Of a stretch of DNA of 25,082 nt, positions 14,401-19,446 are shown piece after piece; positions within the stretch are counted from its first letter, which is position 1, and each line of letters begins with the position of its first letter. The translations under genes were made by a program, and so were the position numbers. The stretch is from the IMG/VR virus record IMGVR_UViG_3300025785_000086, positions 1 to 25,082 of that record. The stretch is one strand, 5' to 3'. The notes beneath the pieces were generated by a model, which worked only from the letters and a program-made list of their open reading frames with translations, was not told where the DNA came from and did no database searches. The stretch is from a virus.

Positions 14401-16693
14401 CTTTACTTGCCAACCATGCGAGGTCTGCTAATGCATCTTCTAAGTCCTGTTTGGCTTTTGCTTCTGCAGAAAGCTCAACCTTTTCTTTGGGACGTAAGTA
14501 ATTAACTAATTCTTGATAGGTAGATTCGCTATTTAATCCAGCTTCGTCTGCACCTTTGCCACGATAGAAAGATTTTCTTTTACCAGTTTTAAGTTGAATC
14601 AGTCCCATTTCTTCCAGCTTTTTAAGTTCTGGAAGGGCTTCTGGATTCATTTCAACATCTTTTCCAGCAGACTTTAATGCTGAAAATGCAAGGCGTGGAT
14701 CGATGTCATCAGCGTATTTTGCTTTAGCTTCTTCGTAACCCTCTTGCCGTTTAATCATGGCATCTGGATCTTCAGGAGCCTTTAGCTGTGCTTCTGCTTT
14801 TTGTTTCTCTTGGCGCTCTTGGTTTATTTGAGCTTGTGTCTTTTCTTCAGCTGGTTCAGGGGCTTGTTCAGATACTTCTTCAGGCGCAGCTTCCGCAGCT
14901 TTTTCTTCGGCTTTAGGTACTGGTGCTTCTTCCTGTGCTTTATTTTTTTCTTCTAACTTCTTTTCTAAAGCCTGCTCGCTTAAACGATTTAATTCATTTA
15001 AATAAATATTAGCAGCATCTTCGCCTATATTTCTACGAATAGATTCTGCTGTTTGTTCATTGTTTGTAGTAACTACGCCCTTGAAATCCTGTTGTGCCTT
15101 TTGTACTAATTCTTGAGGATCATATGGAGCAACCTCTTCTTCCACGGGTCTTGGATTTAACTTTTCAAAGATTGCCATTGTTGTTTCTTGCACATCTTTG
15201 CTTGGTTTAATATCCAAATCACGAGCTAATTTATTTAACTCTTTAACATTAATATTTCCTGTTTGATCAGCTTGATTTACAAGATCTTCAAGCTTCATTG
15301 AAGCACGAGCATGAAGTTCTGGCTCAATTTCCTGTGGTGTTGCCTCTGGAGCAACAGATGGAGCTTTGGGAGCAACAGGCTCTTCTAAATCTTCTGGAGA
15401 CACTAAACCCTTTTGTACTGCCTCTGGAACTACAGGGGCTGTTGAGGCTACTGGTGCAGCAGCTTGTGGCGCATTTGGAGCTTGCGGAGCTTGTGGGGCT
15501 TGTGGAGCAACAATAGGTTCTGCTTTGGCTCTAGCACCAGAGAATGCACCGCCAGGAGCGCCACCTAATGCACCATAAACAAAGTTAGCAAACGCATCTG
15601 TACCGATTTCTTTACGAACTGTCTTGTCAATACCTAAGTCACTGGCAATGCCATCGGCTACTTCATTTAAACCTTGTTCTGTGGATTCGGCTAAAACACC
15701 TTTGCCCATCTGAGAAATGATTCTGGCAGCACGATTCTTAGCAGAGGACAGCAAGGCTTTATCAAAACGGCCTGCTAATAAGTTACCTGTAAATGCACCA
15801 CCCAGAGTATCAGTTATGCCTTCAAATGTTCCAGCAAGGTCAACCGCCTTCTCTTTAGTCATCGCCCTAGCCAACTTAGGTTCGTAGCCACGGGCTAATA
15901 AGTCTTTAAAGTATGGACTGTTTTCTGCCAGCTTTTGGTCATTCATGCCATCGATATACTGTATGGCGTTACCTGTGGCTTCACTAGCACCCTGACCAAA
16001 GCCCATCGATGTCATGTAAATTGGATTCTTTGTAGCTACCGTAGCTACCATCGCAGGGAAAGAAGATCCAAACACTTGGGCAAACTGACCAGCTACTCCT
16101 AAGGCGGTAGGGTTTTTACCAAAACTGATACCAGATAAATCGCCTTTGGCAACCTTAGCCAAATCTAAAGTGGGTTGAAAGTCTTCTAAAGCCTTTTGCA
16201 TTTCTCCAGATTCAGTGCTGCGAATCTGAGAAGCTTTTTTAATACCAGCTTCAGTAAGCTCACGCAAAGTCTTTGACTTACCTCTAGCAATGACTTCATC
16301 TAATGCAAGTTCGGCTGGCTTAGTTGGAATTAATTCAGTCTTAGCTTCTTTACCAGCAAAGATTGGAGGCAAACCTAAGCTAGTAGGAATGGCATTGATT
16401 AGTTTTTCTGGATTAGCAATAACATTTAAAGCTTCTGTTGGAAGGTTAAATGTGCTTCTTTGGGATTGCATGAGGCCAGTTTGAAGAGCCTCAGGAGTTC
16501 CGTAAATACCTGGGAGAGCACCAGCAGCGGCTTCTTTACCTACATCCTTTAAGGCTGTAACTGGGGTATAAGGAACTACTGTGCCACCAAATTGCTCAAC
16601 TAATTTTGATAGGTCTTCTGTTTTCTCTGCAGGAGCTTGTTCTGGAACCACGGTTCCACCGTACTGCGATGCCAGTTTTTGCAGATCATCCAT
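5429..16693 (-). CDS. Giant DarB-like polyvalent protein: MTase, helicase, peptidase, LPD38
   Basis: One unbroken 3754-aa protein, far longer than P1 DarB (about 2250 aa). Residues 3-41 are a doubled GGTVVP motif. Residues about 190-380 are hydrophobic and Gly/Ala-rich, followed by Pro- and Glu/Ala-rich linkers. A DNA adenine-methyltransferase fold follows (EPTAGNG 995-1001, NPPF 1053-1056), then a Gly/Arg/Glu/Pro linker (about 1195-1325). A strawberry-notch/SNF2-type helicase comes next (GDQTGIGKG 1409-1417, DESH 1558-1561, SAT about 1605, QMLGRVHRTGQ 1957-1967), then a zincin-type HELMH (2648-2652). The LPD38-like C-terminus (about 3200 onward) includes a membrane-like helix at 3423-3445. 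Known relatives are virion proteins delivered with DNA that counter host restriction; that role is inferred here. ATG 16693 has AGGA 9 bases upstream; TTG 16696 is also possible. Confidence 0.85.
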   Translation of the reverse strand: MDDLQKLASQYGGTVVPEQAPAEKTEDLSKLVEQFGGTVVPYTPVTALKDVGKEAAAGALPGIYGTPEALQTGLMQSQRSTFNLPTEALNVIANPEKLINAIPTSLGLPPIFAGKEAKTELIPTKPAELALDEVIARGKSKTLRELTEAGIKKASQIRSTESGEMQKALEDFQPTLDLAKVAKGDLSGISFGKNPTALGVAGQFAQVFGSSFPAMVATVATKNPIYMTSMGFGQGASEATGNAIQYIDGMNDQKLAENSPYFKDLLARGYEPKLARAMTKEKAVDLAGTFEGITDTLGGAFTGNLLAGRFDKALLSSAKNRAARIISQMGKGVLAESTEQGLNEVADGIASDLGIDKTVRKEIGTDAFANFVYGALGGAPGGAFSGARAKAEPIVAPQAPQAPQAPNAPQAAAPVASTAPVVPEAVQKGLVSPEDLEEPVAPKAPSVAPEATPQEIEPELHARASMKLEDLVNQADQTGNINVKELNKLARDLDIKPSKDVQETTMAIFEKLNPRPVEEEVAPYDPQELVQKAQQDFKGVVTTNNEQTAESIRRNIGEDAANIYLNELNRLSEQALEKKLEEKNKAQEEAPVPKAEEKAAEAAPEEVSEQAPEPAEEKTQAQINQERQEKQKAEAQLKAPEDPDAMIKRQEGYEEAKAKYADDIDPRLAFSALKSAGKDVEMNPEALPELKKLEEMGLIQLKTGKRKSFYRGKGADEAGLNSESTYQELVNYLRPKEKVELSAEAKAKQDLEDALADLAWLASKDTRMNMMPEDEQRLLPILTRLMDAAFRLGYHKFKAAAKFVRDTIREKFGKEAADKINLNHLQGAYIGMSGNYPDQATPIAEVAGVQKLEELEEEAPKAEVKVDLATPDGKFKIAEAISQHFLYGNSFGTIVEARKFISDMTGQKIEAGTQAAKQADEAVEVGVVLAAQKIAHKDRKPAEIYQGLVNLYNQQPNLAVRSSTSVREQAYSTPAPLAYIASQLAGITDKTTVYEPTAGNGMLLLAANPKNVIANELNSTRYEMLKKVLPGAKVSNENAVLKSINPVDVVIANPPFGSIGEEFHVYGKTTREIDHAISYKALNDMPANGRAVLILGGVRAEGEDARREGYRQKAKREFYYNLYKDYNVVDHFSVAGDMYSKQGASYPVDVIVIDGKGQSQRALPAAELPQQITTYEELKEKLNEPSVVSRENVVPTRADIGERPTGEPKPEAVGERTGRPSGEPSVQGAKPAEGGRRGVSENEPSKRGAPEPTGAGVSAGQPGFANEPERGSNRGPVPSEGGEKRPSGREGAARNEPSPVGGPSVVSGTRVESGLADRRGQETETGHQVGYEPHSQAASVGTLVPKAMAQSIDESISKVEDEVGNVDEYVAEALHMDPETLKEKFSAEQVDALTLAIRNAEAGKGFIIGDQTGIGKGRVVAAMIKYAIENDKVPIFVTEKPNLYSDMIRDMDDIGMTKELGLDTAKPRILITNSSEAIPYTLYRKVGNEVTENHLTLRAPKSGKALDDILKAMREKESLGDYKVIFTTYSQLQSVKGKETERQRFIKEFGLGNYMIFDESHNAGGAGETQARSKEQRANESEGKSLATGRAAFVRDLVDNAYGTFFSSATYAKRPDVMDLYSSTDMKLAVNNINELADAIKLGGIPMQQIVANMLTKVGQYIRRERTFAGVTYQTQETKVDKQTAENMATSMRDILAFSRAKEGAVKDLQKSLDQTGGRASMEGEKTQVQQANFGSVMHNLIDQMLLSLKAQDSVKHAIESLKNGEKVVLTVSNTMGSFLQSYADEMGINVGDPVNLSFKDLYLKYLEKQRMLTIKTPQGKQQYRLTDEDLGPVMVAQYKKIQEFIENAGFGSAPISPIDYMHNELRKAGYKTEEITGRTSTLNYESGIPILTSRSANIKQRVNAVDAFNTGKADVIILNQAGSTGLSLHASSKFKDQRKRHMIIVQPEKNIDTHMQMLGRVHRTGQVVAPAYSQMMADIPAEMRPAAVLLKKMASLNANTTASRKSAVTAEGAVDFMNDYGGQIAQEYLRDNPEVHEALGGKRVVDLIEDPTDAKEDDIRRLTGYIPMLPIKEQEEIYKDLIDRYNDLVDRENSMGTNKLEAKAADLDAETLSSQPITEDKGEQSLFAQPAYMEKVDVKRTVKPYSSQEVNEKIAERVGSNMSEDRYRITNELLNGVKERAAEYGQAQLAALQEKGADQVKIDTYKGQLNLQYQHIKSILGNYPIGTPISIKNNQGIFVYGVVTDLENKKKTANPVAGSDWKMHIALANGDAKAITINFSQIGSTYQLNKEDYINWYNPETQKAEMIRLIDLFDKGSNVRREKRWMVTGNILAGFASDAVKNQGQIMSYTKSDGTTGQGILMPRTYDFEKAQREAPIRITNADNAMRFMNEVNGVVTSGDNVLRISKHGNQYQFNVPSSKKEGGTFFLDPGLLKFTGDFYKSGNTMYTRVYDESKAKAAIDYILNDRGDTLIASSPKDKAREMFAPPKATVTPSVIIPKEMKERIARIHENKVKEHAEARRGITAEKRKIIKGEIGIDVQRRLTELEQLAKELSEDKKLTAERKDSPERFMAKALDEYDKGNISKDVLDVIKYIYNNTPALLSGLKMSVKSFKDKQGFTAAGLFDAADRLITLYKTTGAVNAGTIRHELMHTLEQMMDPQTQQNLIEAWRASLEKAIKKNTDTKSQDYFKAILDYVDRPSEENFAHAMRILPSQDMYQYINPSEFWAVNAEKLMAAKLGTPWHRFTMAIKQVMEALKKLFGFDNTYTIYKTFNDLIKGETPRDHKKMLVDFIGSGKYKTEFLFSVEKTDELLAKHERNDAPIHLSNTVVDRLLGGYQDAKNTVAKMKESPRMAVNNMVGNVDRALLTTRVNMTDFTAGLTAADADRYGRMLEDGEGRAIASVAMNQALKAARIGTQVIMLGKLYFDPNLQMYRAVKDKFSMANILTIKHQLEKQIGVQRAANVIQAYFEAKRSKSIVQEYLDREAELENLKAEQLDPSTPPDRQLNLLAEIEEAQQDFKNISIALQKVNMTDEAIEDFINLDKEYPELKEMMKNWSAVNKNMIDMMEHSRIISKKRADTLRAIKDYVPWQRIQDEQTDPHAPIYGSKGVRNVAREHRFKEGKVTADIDDIVDNMLHNVMVTTRNSIKNYAANRIAQEYGTRNEKGKLKVFPKEDFSKGIVRILVNGRKIHIQIADPLVARSVIGIENIQIPMNEVLAFFANGLRRSITFSGVFQIKQLFMDAPTAALVSGVKNPAALFGRVFTSFAAGLTQNDDIVELLKAHGIGGYHSAARTAEHQYKQEIGLINQSKMAKIANILDKISDASDIAQRRAVYIQVMKETGGDQRKAILAATNIIDFDKRGHARTAQFLNRTIAFMNAYAQQIDVLAQALAEPVAGGIEALTGAKVTSVSGGLRGIDRQQAMTRLAVSAGLLASTCLLYSMAVGDDDEYKKMDDQTKMRNFVIPKSLMQTIGYEHSLLIPMHTSASYFFKTIPELLYNKITKEGTKDAIDNARLRKVLKEGAVDALLGPLGSAPVPTGIKPFLEIAINHDFYTGGTVTPEGMKNLAAFKQFRGSTSELGKWMSAVSGLGTDHRLLNPMEADHIMRGLGGSVAAIAMWGSNLFNGNKASPQERDNILYGSFVAPEVGRGREDLFYDLKQRADVAMGTYKNLMQHGHKEEGKEWFNDHKGEITAYGFTESANQSLVNVNAEIRRIEDLPASKMTPELKRQKIDEYKRIKENILEQTIQFRLKAGL
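12748..13146 (-). other. Nested +1-frame ORF within giant gene, probably not coding
   Basis: A 132-codon ORF starting ATG 13146 and ending TAG 12748, wholly inside the giant gene in the +1 frame. It coincides almost exactly with the low-complexity Gly/Arg/Glu/Pro linker. It has a perfect AAGGAG at 13154-13159, 7 bases before the ATG. The predicted peptide (MNLAWYPEKMSCPPELTSV...) is compositionally mixed and protein-like. Against it, third codon positions in this frame are mostly G, C or A with few T, unlike all neighbouring genes, whereas the main frame shows normal usage. That is what a shifted reading of a G- and purine-rich coding frame produces. Kept as a low-confidence candidate overlapping gene. 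Confidence 0.15.
15462..15510 (-). repeat. 9-bp tandem repeat encoding Ala-Pro-Gln units
   Basis: About five imperfect copies of a 9-base unit (plus-strand form GCTTGTGGA) encode APQAPQAPQAPNAPQ at residues about 395-410 of the giant protein. It is a flexible linker between the N-terminal hydrophobic region and the next helical region. Such units can change copy number by slippage, so this linker may vary between related phages. Confidence 0.6.
16571..16687 (-). repeat. Two-copy repeat at N-terminus of giant protein
   Basis: The first 41 residues contain two imperfect copies, 24 residues apart, of L-x-K-L-x-x-Q-(Y/F)-GGTVVP: LQKLASQYGGTVVP at 4-17 and LSKLVEQFGGTVVP at 28-41. The DNA copies have diverged more than the protein, which suggests selection on the peptide. 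A docking or packaging tag for the virion is possible but unproven. Confidence 0.6.
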
Positions 16694-16723
16694 CAAATTT
16701 TATCCTTGAGTACTGCTATTTTA

Positions 16724-18994
16724 CTACGGTGTTATAGGTGCTGCCTGCCCTGCTAATGCTTTATATTGTGGTGAAGCTATGAATGCGTTTGCTTGTGCTT
16801 GTGTTGGGAAAGAAATAGTCTTACCCGCTACAGTCACATTTACAGGGGCTGATGCAGCAGCTGGGGCAGCAGATCCTGCGGGTGCTGGAACAACTGGAGC
16901 AGCTTGGACATCTGGTTTAGCTAAACCAACCAATGTTCTTTCATCTGGAGCCATATTGTTCCATGCTTCCAATCTGGCCTGATTCCAAACATCTGGAGAA
17001 TTAGCATCAAAGTTAAAGGTATTCTTATTGTTTTGGACAATGGCTCTATAAGCATCCCCAACCGTCTTAGAATACTTCTCACGGGCAGCAGCAGACAGAG
17101 CAGCCATCTTGGCATCAATACCAGCTTGGCGGGTAGCAGCAGCTTGAGCAAGGCCAATTTTCTTAGCTTCTTGTGTGCCATATACTTGTGCCATAGTTTG
17201 TGTAAGAGCATCTCTGCGGGCTTGGTCTGCTTTAGCGGCTTCCAATCCAGACTGTCCAGTAGCTTTTTGTAAGGCAGAAATATCGCCCATTCTTTGAGCA
17301 GATTTATTTAATGCGTTCTCAGCAGAAGAGCCCAATGCAGTAGCAAACTGGTTAAATCCACTTCCTGGTTGACCTGGTTTAGCCTGCGCCATACCTACGC
17401 CTAAATGGGTCAAAAACTCAGGAATTAACAATGATCTTTGTTGTGCTAATGCTGATTTTTGCTCTTCCATGTAAGGCTTAATGGCCTCAGATACAGTGCC
17501 TTTACCAGACTTTTTTTCTGATAAACGATCAGCCAAAATAGAAGCTAAATCTAACTCACCTTTTTTACCACGGGGAATTTCGTTACTTTTGACTTCGTCA
17601 CCTTCGGCAAAAGCAATAATTCCACCACCAGCCATCTGGGTCATATTAGGAGGAGTAGCAATAGCTCCTACACCATTACGATCCATTGGAGCCTGAGCCG
17701 TTTGTTGTGGCAAAGGCTGTGATAACATAGCACCCGCTTGTGGATTATTCTTGATGTAACCATGCATCTGCTCTAGTCCTTGAGCATTAATCTTTGCCAT
17801 TGGACTAGATGCTGGGTTTTGTTGAACTTGGTTTAATTGTTGGTCGCTCATCATATTCATAGGCACGGCTGAACCGCCCATAGCCATAGCTTTTACTTTA
17901 CCGCCTTTGGCTACTTTTGTAGCAGCGTTATACATACCTGCTGCGCCCAGACCCGCAATTCCTAAACCAGCTGCTTGCGTAGCCGCATTTGGAGCCGCTT
18001 GGTACATAGATGTTGAGGACTGTTGCATTGGTAAACCACGGAGCATCGCATTGAGCTGACCCAATTGCATATAGGGATACTGCTGTGCTGTAGCGTAGTT
18101 TTGAACAGCTTGATTAATAATTTGTTGTTGCTGACCCTGTTGCTGTGCACCATATTGGTTTTGCATATTAGCAATACCTTGCTGTGCAGCTAACTGTTGA
18201 CCACCGATACCCGCCAATTGATTAGCACCACCCATTTGAGAAGCAAGAGCCCCTGCTTGAGCTTGCTGACCTTGTAACCCTAGGTTAGCCCCAAACTGTT
18301 GGGCTTGTTGTGCATTACCAAATGCAGTGTTATAGCCTTGTGCAATAGCTTGTTGAGCAGCCAGTTGGCCGTTTTGTTGTGCTAAAGAGTTAGCTAAAGC
18401 TTCACGAGATCCACCAAAAGCACCTCTAGAAGTTGCAGCCGCTTGTTCAGCAGCACTTTGAATGCCAGTCTGTTGTCCTAGCAACTGGAGCTGTGGAGCT
18501 AAAGATTGTTGAATATAAGGGTTCATATACGCACCAATAGAACCATTAGTTGCTGCTTGGTTATATTGATTGCCCGCTTGACCCATCTGTCTGCCTAAAC
18601 GTCCAAACTGATTAATGTCTTGCATTGTTTGATTAGAGGCAGCACCATACTGACCTGGAACTTGCATATTAGCTGCAGTAGATTGGGCTTGTTGTTGCAG
18701 TGGACTAAAGCCAGCTACATAGTCAGAAGGATTTTGGCTATAAGGAACATAAGCATTAAACCCAGTCATTGATGGGTTATAAATTTGAGCCTGTGCAGCA
18801 TTGAGCATATTCGTAACATATGGCTGTGCATAGTCAGGAATATTGGTATTTGTTACTGTTGTATTAGTGGGTCCTGATGGGGCTGGAGCAGATCCACCGC
18901 CACCATAAATCATTCCACCGCCAGCTTTACGCTGAGTAACAGATTCCCCTAGGGGTTCACCTAAAGCATATAGTTGGCGTTTTGAATAATACAT
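16724..18994 (-). CDS. Large Gln/Ala-rich virion protein, possible DNA-ejection protein
   Basis: A 756-aa protein. After an N-terminal polar/Gly segment (GGGMIYGGGG), residues about 75-340 are extremely rich in Q, A, G and N with helical AQQ/GQQ repeats. Hydrophobic Gly-rich turns follow (GLGIAGLGAAGM, AMAMGGSAVPM, MAGGGIIAFAEGD), then a charged helical region and an Ala/Pro-rich end. No enzyme motif is seen. The composition and its position beside the giant protein suggest an internal or ejection-type virion protein; P22-like injection proteins are an analogy, not an established match. ATG 18994 has AGGA 6 bases upstream and begins 2 bases after the acetyltransferase gene. The gene ends in tandem stops (TAG TAA). 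Confidence 0.7.
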   Translation of the reverse strand: MYYSKRQLYALGEPLGESVTQRKAGGGMIYGGGGSAPAPSGPTNTTVTNTNIPDYAQPYVTNMLNAAQAQIYNPSMTGFNAYVPYSQNPSDYVAGFSPLQQQAQSTAANMQVPGQYGAASNQTMQDINQFGRLGRQMGQAGNQYNQAATNGSIGAYMNPYIQQSLAPQLQLLGQQTGIQSAAEQAAATSRGAFGGSREALANSLAQQNGQLAAQQAIAQGYNTAFGNAQQAQQFGANLGLQGQQAQAGALASQMGGANQLAGIGGQQLAAQQGIANMQNQYGAQQQGQQQQIINQAVQNYATAQQYPYMQLGQLNAMLRGLPMQQSSTSMYQAAPNAATQAAGLGIAGLGAAGMYNAATKVAKGGKVKAMAMGGSAVPMNMMSDQQLNQVQQNPASSPMAKINAQGLEQMHGYIKNNPQAGAMLSQPLPQQTAQAPMDRNGVGAIATPPNMTQMAGGGIIAFAEGDEVKSNEIPRGKKGELDLASILADRLSEKKSGKGTVSEAIKPYMEEQKSALAQQRSLLIPEFLTHLGVGMAQAKPGQPGSGFNQFATALGSSAENALNKSAQRMGDISALQKATGQSGLEAAKADQARRDALTQTMAQVYGTQEAKKIGLAQAAATRQAGIDAKMAALSAAAREKYSKTVGDAYRAIVQNNKNTFNFDANSPDVWNQARLEAWNNMAPDERTLVGLAKPDVQAAPVVPAPAGSAAPAAASAPVNVTVAGKTISFPTQAQANAFIASPQYKALAGQAAPITP

Positions 18995-18996
18995 AT

Positions 18997-19446
18997 TTAT
19001 CCTAATATCTTTGAAAATACTTTGTCCGTCTGTTTATATCCTAAATACTCAAATAACTTGGTATTGTCTAAATGCACTTTAGTGTGCATCACAATCCGTT
19101 GTACTCCTCTATCTTTCAATACCTTTTCAGCATATTGAAATAATTTAATTCCTACCCTACCTTTGCGAAATTCTTTTTTCACAAAATATAAATCTTCTGT
19201 TGCCGTAATACATGACTTGTAATGTAAGTGTGGACTTACAAAAAATATAATGTAGCCAATTAGCTCTGCATCATTCCTACAAGTAATACAACGCAACATT
19301 CCAGCTGCTGCACATCTTTTATAAGCCTCATAATCTGGCTCATATGGAAATTCTTTTGTTACACATAACTCTTCATAATGCTCTGGGAAGAGTCTTTCAA
19401 ACTCATCAACAAACTTAAATCCATCAACATCTTCGTAGATAATCAT
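18997..19446 (-). CDS. GNAT-family acetyltransferase
   Basis: A 149-aa GNAT-fold protein that would transfer acetyl from acetyl-CoA to an amine on an unknown target. The fold is visible as strands ELIGYIIFFVSP (61-72) and EDLYFVKKEFR (84-94), the acetyl-CoA-binding R-K-G-R-V-G-I loop (94-100, the R/QxxGxG/A pattern in a weaker form), then helix KLFQYAEKVLKDRG and the motif-B end with LFEYLGYKQTDKVFSK (131-146). Its start overlaps the stop of the 674-aa virion gene (ATGA), and it ends 2 bases before the 756-aa virion gene, so it is made with structural proteins. The substrate is unknown; modification of a virion protein, tRNA or host factor are alternatives. Confidence 0.85.
   Translation of the reverse strand: MIIYEDVDGFKFVDEFERLFPEHYEELCVTKEFPYEPDYEAYKRCAAAGMLRCITCRNDAELIGYIIFFVSPHLHYKSCITATEDLYFVKKEFRKGRVGIKLFQYAEKVLKDRGVQRIVMHTKVHLDNTKLFEYLGYKQTDKVFSKILG

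Noticed and set aside
15400-15520. Tandem repeat considered as a CRISPR array
   Set aside because: Units are 9 bases, contiguous, in frame and without spacers: a coding repeat.
15298-15578. Plus-strand ORFs with repetitive Leu/Glu or Gly/Ala/Cys peptides
   Set aside because: They are reverse readings of the 9-bp Ala-Pro-Gln repeat in the giant gene.
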